DNA from: DASZPJ01 sp035550295
GTDB taxonomy: Bacteria > Patescibacteriota > Saccharimonadia > Saccharimonadales > UBA4665
Assembly (NCBI GenBank): GCA_035550295.1
Contig: DASZPJ010000016.1
Coordinates: forward strand, 1-21,058
Length of the DNA stretch: 21,058 nt
Direction: 5' to 3'
A program made the translations under genes and the position numbers. This document shows positions 12,228 through 20,165 of this stretch, piece by piece (position 1 is the first letter of the stretch; the number at the start of each line of letters is the position of its first letter). The notes below the pieces were generated by a model that was not told the origin of the DNA, searched no databases, and saw nothing but the letters and a program-made list of their open reading frames with translations.

Positions 12228-12274
12228 AACTGGTTATAAGTGAAAAGCGGAAGTTTTAGCCTAAAACTCCAGTT
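12228..12274 (+). promoter_or_regulatory. Possible structured leader of rpsA
   Basis: GTTTTA (12253-12258) pairs with TAAAAC (12262-12267), extended by GGA/TCC. AACTGG (12228-12233) can pair with CCAGTT (12269-12274), using some of the same bases, so two alternative folds are possible. The E. coli S1 gene is autoregulated through its leader; a similar role here is inference. Confidence 0.3.
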
Positions 12275-12320
12275 TTTAGATTGCTGCTGAAGAAATACAT
12301 CACAAGGAGGCATTTGGAAA

Positions 12321-13406
12321 ATGTCTAAAGTACTAACAATGGATGAGCTGCTGGCTGGCAGCGACATCGCCGGATTGACCGCTGGTGAAGTGGTCGAAGG
12401 AACAGTTACAGCCGTAAAGAAAAACGAGGTCTGGATTGACTTGGGCGCCCGCGGCGTAGGGGTGGTCATGCGCCGGGAAATTGGCTACGGTCAAAACCTG
12501 GAAGAAGGCCAAACAGTCACCGTGAGTGTGATCGACCCGGAAATGGACGAAGGCCACGCCCTGCTCAGCATGAAGCGGGCCGTCAAAGATCGTGGTTGGG
12601 ACGAACTGCAACGCATCCACGAAGCCAACGAAATTGTCGAAGTTGTGGCCTACGACGCCAACCGTGGCGGTTTGCTGGTCGAACTGGAAGGCATTCGCGG
12701 CTTTTTGCCAGTGTCACAGCTGGCTGCCGGCCACTACCCACGGGTTAGCGGTGCCGACAAGGACGAAATTTTGCAGAAGCTGCACGCGCTTACCAACCAG
12801 CCGCTGCGGGTTCGTGTTCTGGATGTCAGCCGCAAAGACAACAAACTGATCTTCAGCGAAAAAGAAGCCGTCAAAGACGACATGTCCGCCCGATTCTCGA
12901 AGCTGAAAGTCGGTGACGTCGTCGAAGGCGTCGTAACCGGCGTGATTGACTTCGGTGCGTTCGTTAATGTTGACGGTATCGAAGGCCTGATCCACATCAG
13001 TGAAATCAGCTGGGAACGCGTTGACAACCCACGCAACTACGTTAAAGTTGGCGAAGAAGTCAAAGCCAAGATCATCGCCATCGACAAAGACCGCCTGTCA
13101 CTAAGCCTCAAGCAAATGCAGGAAGACCCATGGCTCGAGCAAGTCAAAGCCTTCAAGGCTGGCGATATGGTCGAAGGCAAGGTGACGCGCATCACGCCGT
13201 TTGGCGCTTTCGTACAGATCAGCCCAAGCGTTGAAGCCCTGGTCCACGTCAGTGAAATGGGCGATGACGAAGGTGTGGACCCGGAAAAATTGTTCCAACT
13301 GAATGAGAAGAAGCAGTTCAAGGTGCTCGACATCGACACCGAAAACCGCAAAATTGCACTGTCACTCAAAGAAGCTAAAACCAAAGCTTCCAAGCCGAAG
13401 AAATAA
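12321..13406 (+). CDS. rpsA: 30S ribosomal protein S1 (four S1 domains)
   Basis: 361 aa with four OB-fold S1 domains at about 21-86, 101-172, 195-265 and 279-350. Domains 3 and 4 are the most canonical (VVEGVVTGVIDFGAFVNVDG with GLIHISEIS; MVEGKVTRITPFGAFVQI with ALVHVSEM). There is no KH domain, which excludes NusA and PNPase. E. coli S1 has six domains; four-domain forms are common in other bacteria. S1 helps bind mRNA to the 30S subunit. A perfect SD (AAGGAGG, 12304-12310) lies 10 nt before the ATG, and the gene has its own TATAAT promoter. infB follows after 49 nt, so the two are probably one operon. A Lys-rich tail ends the protein. Confidence 0.92.
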   Translation: MSKVLTMDELLAGSDIAGLTAGEVVEGTVTAVKKNEVWIDLGARGVGVVMRREIGYGQNLEEGQTVTVSVIDPEMDEGHALLSMKRAVKDRGWDELQRIHEANEIVEVVAYDANRGGLLVELEGIRGFLPVSQLAAGHYPRVSGADKDEILQKLHALTNQPLRVRVLDVSRKDNKLIFSEKEAVKDDMSARFSKLKVGDVVEGVVTGVIDFGAFVNVDGIEGLIHISEISWERVDNPRNYVKVGEEVKAKIIAIDKDRLSLSLKQMQEDPWLEQVKAFKAGDMVEGKVTRITPFGAFVQISPSVEALVHVSEMGDDEGVDPEKLFQLNEKKQFKVLDIDTENRKIALSLKEAKTKASKPKK

Positions 13407-13425
13407 GATGAAGATTTAAGCAACC

Positions 13426-13439
13426 GGCTCGAACGAGCC
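13426..13439 (+). other. Small intergenic hairpin between rpsA and infB
   Basis: GGCTC (13426-13430) and GAGCC (13435-13439) with a GAAC loop, directly upstream of the infB SD. There is no T-run, so it is not a terminator. It could mark RNA processing or tune infB translation. Confidence 0.4.
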
Positions 13440-13440
13440 A

Positions 13441-13447
13441 GAAAGGA
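13441..13447 (+). promoter_or_regulatory. Ribosome binding site that decides the infB start
   Basis: GAAAGGA at 13441-13447 is only 2 nt from the first in-frame ATG (13450) but 8 nt from the second (13456). The second ATG is therefore the better start. Confidence 0.7.
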
Positions 13448-13455
13448 CGATGATC

Positions 13456-15243
13456 ATGGCAGACGACACAAGCGAAGACCAGACAACAACCATCGAAATC
13501 GAAGACATGATCACCGTCGGCACCCTGGCTGAACGATTGTCGATTCCAGCTTCACGCCTGATTGGCGAGTTGATGAAGAACGGGGTCATGGCCACCATTA
13601 ATGAGCGGATTGATTTTGATACGGCGCAGATCATCGTTGAAGAATTAGACCTCGGTTTACAGCTAACAAAGCGTAAAGCTTCGGAAGCTGCCGCGCCCAC
13701 CCATGCCAAGCCAGAAGCCAGCGACAAGGCCGAAGCCCGGCCGCCAGTTGTGGCGGTGATGGGTCATGTTGACCATGGTAAAACCTCGTTGCTCGACGCC
13801 ATTCGTGGCGCCAAAGTTGCCGAAGGCGAAGCCGGTGGCATCACCCAACACATTTCTGCTTACCAAGTCCAACACAACGGCCGCAGCATTACCTTTTTGG
13901 ACACACCTGGCCACGAAGCCTTTGCCGCGATTCGCGAACACGGCGCGCTCCTAACAGATATAGTCGTAATTGTCGTAGCGGCTGACGACGGCATCAAACC
14001 GCAGACAATTGAAGCCATCCGCTTTGCCCGTAAGGCCGGAGTCAAGATTTTGGTGGCCGCCAACAAAATGGACAAAGAAGGCGCCGACATCAACAGGTTG
14101 AAGCAACAACTCTCCGAACACGATTTGTTGACCGAAGAGTGGGGTGGCGACACAATCGTGATGCCGGTTTCGGCTAAAACAGAAGAAGGAATCCCGGCGC
14201 TTTTGGACATGATCTTGCTGGTTACCGATGTCGAAGAACTCAAAGCCGACACCGATGTACCCGCCAAAGGCTTGATCATCGAAGCCCACGTCGAACAAGG
14301 CCGCGGCCCGGTCGCCAACGCTTTAATAGAAGCCGGTACCCTTAAACCAGGCCAATTCCTGGTCGCTGGCAGCGCTTACGCCAAAGTTCGCAACCTCGAA
14401 ACCACCGAAGGCAAAGCCCTAAAATCAGCCACACCGTCAACGCCCGTCACCATTACCGGCTTCAAGACCTTGCCGGAATTTGGTGATGAATTTAGTGTCG
14501 TAGCCGACGAAAAAACGGCTCGCGCCCAAGCAACTTCTGCTCAAAATGATAAGTCAGCCAGCGGCGGCCGAATGGATATTGGCAGTTCGGAATTGATCCG
14601 CCTGATCAACCGCGATAATAAATTGCAAGAACTAAACATCATCGTTAAAGCCGATGTACAAGGTTCACTGACCTCTGTAATTGACAGTCTCAAAGCCATG
14701 GACACCGATGAAGTTTCGGTGCGCATTGTCGGTTCTGGTATCGGCGCTGTTAGCGAAAACGACCTGCATTTGGCACACAGCACCGGCTCGATAGTTTATG
14801 GTTTCCACGTTGAGCTGCCCACCAGCAGCCGCCAACAAGCCGGCCGCGACAAAGTCCAGGTTCGCCTGTATAAAGTTATTTATGAGCTAATCGATGACGT
14901 TAAGGCCGAACTGGAACGGCTGCTTAGCCCGGAAATCGTCGAAACGGAACTTGGCCGCCTGGTCGTCAAAGGCATCTTCAAAACCACCAAAACCGAAGTT
15001 ATTTGTGGCGGCGAAGTCACCAAAGGCAAACTGGTGGCGCCGGCCTTGGTACGCGTTTTCCGTGACAAAGAACAGATTGGCGAAGGCCAATTGGTGGAGC
15101 TGCGCCGCGGTCCGGCCCTAGCCCAAGACATCGTAGAAGGCGAAATGTGCGGCATGAGCTTGACCACTACCAAACGCTTGGAGCTAGCAGAAGGGGATCG
15201 CGTCGAGGTTTACACCCAAGAAGCCAAACAGCGCACACTCTAG
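13456..15243 (+). CDS. infB: Translation initiation factor IF-2
   Basis: 595 aa from ATG 13456 (597 if ATG 13450 is used). A short IF2_N-like domain comes first (ITVGTLAERLSIPASRLIGE), then a brief linker and the G domain: G1 GHVDHGKT (~103-110), G2 GGITQHI, G3 DTPGHEAF, G4 NKMD, G5 SAK. Beta-barrel domain II, domain III (RDNKLQELNIIVKADVQGSL) and a C-terminal domain that binds fMet-tRNA follow, ending near VEVYTQEAKQRTL. E. coli IF2 is ~890 aa; here the long N-terminal extension is missing, so this is a minimal IF2. It brings formyl-Met-tRNA to the 30S subunit and promotes subunit joining. It lies directly after rpsA, in a window that also encodes Fmt and Def. Confidence 0.97.
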   Translation: MADDTSEDQTTTIEIEDMITVGTLAERLSIPASRLIGELMKNGVMATINERIDFDTAQIIVEELDLGLQLTKRKASEAAAPTHAKPEASDKAEARPPVVAVMGHVDHGKTSLLDAIRGAKVAEGEAGGITQHISAYQVQHNGRSITFLDTPGHEAFAAIREHGALLTDIVVIVVAADDGIKPQTIEAIRFARKAGVKILVAANKMDKEGADINRLKQQLSEHDLLTEEWGGDTIVMPVSAKTEEGIPALLDMILLVTDVEELKADTDVPAKGLIIEAHVEQGRGPVANALIEAGTLKPGQFLVAGSAYAKVRNLETTEGKALKSATPSTPVTITGFKTLPEFGDEFSVVADEKTARAQATSAQNDKSASGGRMDIGSSELIRLINRDNKLQELNIIVKADVQGSLTSVIDSLKAMDTDEVSVRIVGSGIGAVSENDLHLAHSTGSIVYGFHVELPTSSRQQAGRDKVQVRLYKVIYELIDDVKAELERLLSPEIVETELGRLVVKGIFKTTKTEVICGGEVTKGKLVAPALVRVFRDKEQIGEGQLVELRRGPALAQDIVEGEMCGMSLTTTKRLELAEGDRVEVYTQEAKQRTL

Positions 15244-15253
15244 AGCCTGAGGA

Positions 15254-15262
15254 TGCTACAAT
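15254..15262 (+). promoter_or_regulatory. Extended -10 of the DUF5663-like gene, leaderless geometry
   Basis: TGC then TACAAT (15257-15262), 6 nt before the ATG at 15269. The expected start is the A of the ATG. There is no SD at a usable distance and no convincing -35. Confidence 0.6.
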
Positions 15263-15268
15263 AAGATT

Positions 15269-15967
15269 ATGCTAAAAATTGATAACAATTTACTGGTTGA
15301 ACTGGGTCTCGGCAATTTACCGGAAGCCGAAAAGAATAGCTTTTTACGCCATATTTACGAAACATTAGAGATGCGGGTTGGTATCCGTTTGGCTGACCAA
15401 ATGACGAACCAACAGCTCGATGAGTTTGAGCAGTACTTTGAAGCCAAAGATGACGCCGGTGCCTTTAAGTGGCTGGAAACCAACTTCCCGAATTACAAAG
15501 ATATCGTCCAGCAGGAATTTGACAAATTAAAGAGTGAAGTTGGCCAGGCGGCGCCGCAAATTTTGGCTGCCAGCCAGGCTGCAGCCGGCCAATCCGCTGC
15601 GCCAGCCCAGCCAGCTATGCCGGTTGATCCAGCCCAAGCGCCAGCCCCAGTCGCACCTCCAAGCGCGGATCCCATGAGCGCAGCAGCCCAGCCTATTGCG
15701 GCCCAAACACAGCCACAACCAGCCGCGCCAGTGGCCCCGGCAGCACCGGTTCAGCCAGTCGCCGCTCCAGTGATCGACCCTATGAATGGCGCACCGGCTT
15801 CATCATCATTCGTTTCGCCACCAGCCGCTACGCCAACTCCAGCTGCACCAGTGACTCCTGCCCCCCCGGCGCAGGTGCCGCCTGTCACACCGATGCCGCC
15901 GGCCGCTCCAAGCCCCGACTTTCCAATCGACCAGACCCAGCCACCGGCCGGTCCGATCGTCGGCTAA
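15269..15967 (+). CDS. DUF5663-like protein with Pro/Ala-rich disordered tail
   Basis: 232 aa. Residues 1-86 are helical and resemble the DUF5663 family I know from Patescibacteria: LGLGNLPEAEKNSFLRHIYE, MRVGIRLADQMTNQQLDEFE, then FKWLETNFPNYKDIVQQEFD. Residues 87-232 are almost only Ala, Pro, Gln, Val and Met/Asp linkers (many PAQP and PVAP runs), surely disordered. There is no signal peptide or membrane helix. Function unknown; family assignment is from memory of the motif pattern. It follows infB by 25 nt but has its own -10 and probably makes a leaderless mRNA. Confidence 0.75.
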   Translation: MLKIDNNLLVELGLGNLPEAEKNSFLRHIYETLEMRVGIRLADQMTNQQLDEFEQYFEAKDDAGAFKWLETNFPNYKDIVQQEFDKLKSEVGQAAPQILAASQAAAGQSAAPAQPAMPVDPAQAPAPVAPPSADPMSAAAQPIAAQTQPQPAAPVAPAAPVQPVAAPVIDPMNGAPASSSFVSPPAATPTPAAPVTPAPPAQVPPVTPMPPAAPSPDFPIDQTQPPAGPIVG

Positions 15968-15989
15968 TTAGCTATTTATTAGTCGCGCT

Positions 15990-15998
15990 TGATATAAT
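15990..15998 (+). promoter_or_regulatory. Extended -10 of the GAF-like gene, leaderless geometry
   Basis: TGA then a perfect TATAAT (15993-15998), 8 nt before the ATG at 16007. The predicted leader is 0-2 nt, and there is no SD. Confidence 0.65.
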
Positions 15999-16006
15999 GG
16001 CTACAT

Positions 16007-16564
16007 ATGCCAGCTGCTAATCAGCAAGTCATAAACTTCTCACAGCTTACAAAAGCCCTGCAGGCAACTCACTCAAAAAAATCCCTACCTAAGGCCATCG
16101 TCAACGAACCATTCCATCAGCCCTTAGCGGCAGCTTATCTGTTTTTGGGTTTTATTGTGCTATATATCGTGGCTGAAGATGGCGACACCGTGCAGCTGTC
16201 TGGTGTTTCGGATACCGAATATTACGAAATGTCTGTCAGTGGCTATAAGTTTAGCCCCTCACAGTTCAAACTGTCGCTGGCAAAAGACACTGACAACACC
16301 ATAGTGGAAGCTATCAGCACGGGTCAGCCCCAAGAAACAACCGACTGGCGAACTTTACGCCGCAGCTGGGCCGATCCGGTTAAGACCAATCTAAACCAAG
16401 CCAACAGCGGCATCTCGCGGACTATAATCTACCCGTTGGACATTCCGCACGGCGGTGCGCTGATGTTTTGTTACTACCAATACGACAATCTACTTAGCGA
16501 AGGCCAACGTGACTTTATGAAGCGTTACTGCCAAATAACCTCGGAAGTCCTAAAAAACCTATAG
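16007..16564 (+). CDS. Hypothetical protein with divergent GAF-like fold
   Basis: 185 aa, without signal peptide or catalytic motif. After a basic N-terminus it shows LAAAYLFLGFIVLYIVAEDG (strand-like), a variable middle, SGISRTIIYPLDIPHGGALM and a C-terminal helix, LLSEGQRDFMKRYCQITSEV. That order (strand, loop, strand pair 'PL-GG-LMFCYYQ', long helix) is what GAF domains look like, but identity is too low for a firm call. The hydrophobic 134-146 stretch of the early region is short and is probably a core strand, not a membrane helix. A ligand or signal-binding role is inference. Its stop overlaps the fmt stop on the other strand. Confidence 0.6.
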   Translation: MPAANQQVINFSQLTKALQATHSKKSLPKAIVNEPFHQPLAAAYLFLGFIVLYIVAEDGDTVQLSGVSDTEYYEMSVSGYKFSPSQFKLSLAKDTDNTIVEAISTGQPQETTDWRTLRRSWADPVKTNLNQANSGISRTIIYPLDIPHGGALMFCYYQYDNLLSEGQRDFMKRYCQITSEVLKNL

Positions 16565-17482
16565 CTGGTAGCCATTCCGAAAATCGGTGGCTGACATTTC
16601 AGATTTGCCGGCAGGGATCAATTTGTCGACCATCAAAACACCATCGGGCGTATAAATTCCCAAAAGATGATCATCTAGGCAAAGGTTACCAACTTCTCCC
16701 GTTCCAGAAGCGGAATGAGCCTGTGTGATTATGACATCGATACCTTTTAGTTGGGTTCGGCTACGTGGCCAGCCGGCGTAGGCCCGGACTTGGCGAACTA
16801 ATAAACTAGCCGGCAACTTAAAGTTTAGCTGGCCATCACCTTTTTCTAGGCGGTGGTCGTAGGTAGCTAGCTGCTCGTCCTGGGGTTCGGGCTTCATCGA
16901 TCCCTCAATAATTGCTGGCAAGTGCTCGACTAACAGATGGGCACCAAGCAAACCCAGTTGGTCAACCAGCTCTTGCTTGGTCTCATTACCCTCCAGGACT
17001 TGTACCTGCTGGACGTAAATATCGCCGCTGTCCATGGCTGCCGACAACTGCATCAACGACACGCCAGTTTCGGCCTCAGCATTCAAAATAGCGTGTTCGA
17101 TAGGGGTGGGGCCGCGGTGTTTGGGTAGTAGTGAGGGGTGCAGGTTGACTATTCCTTTAGGGAAAAGATCGATTACCGACTGCGGCAAAAGCTTGCCATA
17201 AGCGACTAATACGCCGGTCTCAGCGCCGAAGCCAGTTAGCTGGCCGGCTAGATCGGCACCGTTTCCAGGCATCAATATTTGCATACCATGCTCTTCGGCC
17301 AACGCGATGATTTCCAGGTCCCGCGCTGAACGTGACGGGCCCATATCGTTTTGGGCGACCACTACGGCCGGAATATTATAACCGGCGGCCAGCAATGCCC
17401 GTAACACAGGTACATCTGTAGTTACGCCAGTGGCCAGTCGTTCATTGCCGAAGAATATTAAGCGGTGCGCGCTAGGATCCAT
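16559..17482 (-). CDS. fmt: Methionyl-tRNA formyltransferase
   Basis: 307 aa. It transfers a formyl group from 10-formyl-tetrahydrofolate to Met-tRNA for translation initiation. The N-terminal Rossmann-like domain begins RLIFFGNERLA. The active-site motif IVNLHPSLLPKHRGPTPIEH supplies catalytic Asn113 and His115, and the AMDSGDI segment (150-155) supplies the catalytic Asp. The C-terminal OB-like domain includes QVRAYAGWPRSRTQL, matching the usual tRNA-binding 'R-RA--PWP--' segment. Length is normal (E. coli 315 aa). The start lies 4 nt after the def stop, so it is co-transcribed with def, and the reading order priA-def-fmt is a sensible functional unit. Confidence 0.95.
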   Translation of the reverse strand: MDPSAHRLIFFGNERLATGVTTDVPVLRALLAAGYNIPAVVVAQNDMGPSRSARDLEIIALAEEHGMQILMPGNGADLAGQLTGFGAETGVLVAYGKLLPQSVIDLFPKGIVNLHPSLLPKHRGPTPIEHAILNAEAETGVSLMQLSAAMDSGDIYVQQVQVLEGNETKQELVDQLGLLGAHLLVEHLPAIIEGSMKPEPQDEQLATYDHRLEKGDGQLNFKLPASLLVRQVRAYAGWPRSRTQLKGIDVIITQAHSASGTGEVGNLCLDDHLLGIYTPDGVLMVDKLIPAGKSEMSATDFRNGYQL

Positions 17483-17486
17483 ATAT

Positions 17487-18062
17487 TTAGTCCCACAAGT
17501 CCGCGTTATTTTCGATATCTTTTTTATAATCCAGGGCTTCCAACTTTCCTTCTTCGGTCAACCTGTAAAAAGACTTGGGCTGGCCCTTGATATGGTCGAT
17601 GAACACGATGCCGTTACAGTGGTCAATTTCGTGCTGGAAGATGCGCGCCAAAAACCCTTCGGCCGTCACCCGGAAGGCCTTGCCGTCTTCGTCCAGGGCC
17701 TTAACCTTGACCTTGGCATGTCGTGGTACCTTGCCGTAAACATTCGGCACGCTCAGGCAGCCTTCAAAGTCTTCAATCATCTCACCTTCGCGCTTGGTGA
17801 TTTCGGGGTTGATGAAAGTTGTGAAGCTGTGGTCGTCTTTGTCGTCGAAGTTATTGCGGACGACAACGATCTTATACAGGTGATCTACCTGAACGGCTGC
17901 CAAGGCCACGCCTACTTCGTGGTCACGGCTTTGGTCCCAGTTGATGGTCGCGTCTTTCATATCCTGCACAATCTGTAAAATCTCGTCGGTGATCACGCCA
18001 ACGCGCTTGGATTTCTGGCGCAGGTGCGGATTGGGCAGGGCAATAATGTCGTCTTTGGTCAT
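17487..18062 (-). CDS. def: Peptide deformylase
   Basis: 191 aa. It removes the N-formyl group from new proteins. Motif 1 is GVALAAVQ (51-58) instead of the usual GxGLAAxQ, motif 2 EGCLS (100-104) gives the Cys metal ligand, and motif 3 QHEIDH (143-148) gives the two His ligands and catalytic Glu. The key residues Gln58, Cys102, His144, Glu145 and His148 are present, so activity is expected despite the Gly-to-Ala change in motif 1. A divergent ~25-residue tail (SFYRLTEEGKLEALDYK...) extends the C-terminus. It has its own extended -10 after priA and is followed at 4 nt by fmt. Confidence 0.95.
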   Translation of the reverse strand: MTKDDIIALPNPHLRQKSKRVGVITDEILQIVQDMKDATINWDQSRDHEVGVALAAVQVDHLYKIVVVRNNFDDKDDHSFTTFINPEITKREGEMIEDFEGCLSVPNVYGKVPRHAKVKVKALDEDGKAFRVTAEGFLARIFQHEIDHCNGIVFIDHIKGQPKSFYRLTEEGKLEALDYKKDIENNADLWD

Positions 18063-18072
18063 AATCTCAACT

Positions 18073-18081
18073 AGTATAACA
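18073..18081 (-). promoter_or_regulatory. Extended -10 of def, near-leaderless geometry
   Basis: On the - strand, TGT then TATACT (18078-18073), 10 nt before the ATG at 18062. The predicted leader is only about 3-4 nt. It sits in the 27-nt gap after priA, so def-fmt can be transcribed without priA. Confidence 0.6.
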
Positions 18082-18089
18082 GATTGGTT

Positions 18090-20030
18090 TTAAAGCAGGT
18101 CGAGAGGATCTAAATCATATGACCAACCGCTGGGCAGGGCGGTGATGATTCTGAGCAGTTCGTTGCGGTTGAAGGCTTTGACCACCAGTTGCCACTGGTA
18201 TTTATTATGAAGCTTTTCATAAAAAGATGGGGCCGGGCCTTCAACCCGGACTTTATAGCCAGAGCGTTCAATTTCTGATTTCAGTGCCAGTGCAGCTGAT
18301 TCGGCAGAAGCAACGCTGGCGCGCCTAACAGTCAGCTTTAACAGATAGCAAAATGGGGGGAACAGGAACTTTTTGCGTTCTTCCAGCTCGGTTTTATAGA
18401 AGTGCTCGTAGTAGCCGTTAATGGCGTCGAGGATGATTGGATGCTCCGGATGGTAAGTCTGCACAATCGCGCTGCCGGCCACGTGGCCACGGCCAATGCG
18501 ACCAAGCACCTGGGTTAGCAATTGGAAAGTTCGTTCTTCGGCCGAAAAATCCGGCAGGTAAAGACTGGTGTCTGCCAGTAGTACGCCGACAGTGCTGAGC
18601 CGGGGAAGATCCAGCCCTTTGGCCAGCAGCTGCGTGCCGACTAAGATGTCGATCTCGCCAGCCTTAACTGAATCATAGTGTTGCTCGAATCGGTCGGCTT
18701 TCAGGTTGTCAGTGTCAAAGCGGGCAATTCGGGCGCCCGGGAAAAGCTTCTGGACTTCGTCGGCAATCGCTTTGGTGCCGGCTGTCTTATATATAAGGCC
18801 GGGATGGCCGCAGCCAGGGCAGCTACTTGGCACGGGCTGGTGATGGTTGCAGCTATGGCAGCGGGCGGAGTGCGTATCGCCATGGTATGTCAGCGGCACG
18901 TCGCAGTGCGGGCAGGCCGCTTGCCAGCCGCAGTGCTCGCACAAAATTAAGCGCGCCGTGCCGCGACGATTTAGGTACAGCAGGCTTTGTTCATTGCTCT
19001 TTAAGGCTTTTTCGACGGCATGGATGAGCGGTTGGCTGAGATATGGTGAGCGGCTGAACAAACTCATGTCCTTGCGATCCACCACTGTTATTTCAGGCGC
19101 TTGTGGTTGTTCTGAAGGCCGAGCCAAACTTTTTAATTCAATGATTGGTTTATTTTTTTGTTCAGCCAGGTAGTAGTCACTGACGCTGGGAGTAGCCGAA
19201 CCTAAAACCAGGCTGGCGTGAGCAATTTTTGCCAAATATGAAGCCACCCGGCCGGTCTGGTATTGCGGCGCTTGTTGCTGTTTGTAGGCCGTTTCATGTG
19301 ATTCGTCCAGCACAATCAAGCCAAGTTTTTGCAGCGGACTGAATAATGCCGAGCGCGGTCCAACCACAATTACTGGCTTGTCCGATCGCAAGCAACGTAG
19401 CCAAGCTGCCTGGTGTTCGGCTGGAGTTTGCTGCGAGTGTAATGTAATGACGGCATCGCCGTAAACTTCGCGTAAGCTATTAGAAAGCTGTGTGGTCAGG
19501 CTGATTTCCGGCGTCAAGATAATAGATGACTGGCCGTTTTGCCACGCTAACAGGGATAATTCTATGTATAAGCGCGTCTTGCCACTGCCGGTTACCCCAT
19601 GCAGCAAATACGTATCCGTGGTTACCATGGCATCCAGGGCGGCTTGCTGGTCGGTCGTTAGCGGCGGCAATTTTGCCGTTCTTGGTTCTTGGTTCTTGGC
19701 TCTTGGCTCGGCTGCTAGCTGCTTTTCCGAGAAGCTGCTAGGTACCAATTGCTGGGTAATGAGGCCAACTGGCGCCGGGTAGTAGGATTGCAACCAAGAC
19801 GCTAATTTCAAGAGATGGGCGGGCACTACTGGCAGGTCAAAAACCCGTGCGACTGGCTTGGTTTGGAAGCGGGGTTGGCTGGCCGTGCCGCTAACTACCC
19901 CCAAAACCAGCTCATGCTGGAGCTCAACCTGCACGATGCTGCCGGTGGCCAATTTGGCCTTGGAACTATAGGTTAGCGGCTCGCTGCCATGGTAGCGGCT
20001 GGACCTCACCCAAACCTGATGGAAGTACAT
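18090..20030 (-). CDS. priA: Primosomal protein N' (replication restart helicase PriA)
   Basis: 646 aa. It reloads the replisome at stalled forks. The N-terminal DNA-binding domain is about 1-105. Superfamily-2 helicase motifs follow: Walker A GVTGSGKT (145-152), TPEISLT, Walker B LDESHE (DESH at 242-245; DEEH is common), GSATPS, then VGTQLLAKGLDLP and QVLGRIGRG in the second lobe. Eight cysteines in four CxxC pairs (364/367, 373/376, 391/394, 404/407) bind two zinc ions, as is typical for PriA. QVLGRIGRG differs slightly from the usual QV-GRAGR. Odd: residues 108-120 are a heptad EPRAKNQ-EPRTAK made by four tandem 7-bp units, in the linker before the helicase. A -10 lies 6 nt before the ATG. 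Confidence 0.95.
   Translation of the reverse strand: MYFHQVWVRSSRYHGSEPLTYSSKAKLATGSIVQVELQHELVLGVVSGTASQPRFQTKPVARVFDLPVVPAHLLKLASWLQSYYPAPVGLITQQLVPSSFSEKQLAAEPRAKNQEPRTAKLPPLTTDQQAALDAMVTTDTYLLHGVTGSGKTRLYIELSLLAWQNGQSSIILTPEISLTTQLSNSLREVYGDAVITLHSQQTPAEHQAAWLRCLRSDKPVIVVGPRSALFSPLQKLGLIVLDESHETAYKQQQAPQYQTGRVASYLAKIAHASLVLGSATPSVSDYYLAEQKNKPIIELKSLARPSEQPQAPEITVVDRKDMSLFSRSPYLSQPLIHAVEKALKSNEQSLLYLNRRGTARLILCEHCGWQAACPHCDVPLTYHGDTHSARCHSCNHHQPVPSSCPGCGHPGLIYKTAGTKAIADEVQKLFPGARIARFDTDNLKADRFEQHYDSVKAGEIDILVGTQLLAKGLDLPRLSTVGVLLADTSLYLPDFSAEERTFQLLTQVLGRIGRGHVAGSAIVQTYHPEHPIILDAINGYYEHFYKTELEERKKFLFPPFCYLLKLTVRRASVASAESAALALKSEIERSGYKVRVEGPAPSFYEKLHNKYQWQLVVKAFNRNELLRIITALPSGWSYDLDPLDLL
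19681..19708 (-). repeat. Heptanucleotide tandem repeat inside priA
   Basis: Four 7-bp units on the + strand (CTTGGTT twice, then CTTGGCT twice). In priA they encode part of the EPRAKNQEPRTAK linker. As 7 is not a multiple of 3, gain or loss of one unit would shift the priA frame. Confidence 0.85.
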
Positions 20031-20036
20031 GGTTAC

Positions 20037-20042
20037 AGTATA
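20037..20042 (-). promoter_or_regulatory. -10 of priA, leaderless geometry
   Basis: TATACT on the - strand (20042-20037), 6 nt before the ATG at 20030. There is no SD and no clear -35. Confidence 0.55.
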
Positions 20043-20090
20043 GTCCAGCCAGTCTATTTACTACGTCACAAAAATTTTAAAATTTAAGTA

Positions 20091-20119
20091 TTGCCAAACT
20101 TTTTGGAGCGGTCTATACT
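20091..20119 (+). promoter_or_regulatory. Promoter of the winged-helix regulator
   Basis: TTGCCA (20091-20096), a 17-nt spacer and TATACT (20114-20119). The predicted start is near 20126, which rules out any start codon at 20091. Confidence 0.7.
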
Positions 20120-20165
20120 ACAAATTAACGTTGTTCTGATAACAATAAGGAGTTTGGGGGTAAAC

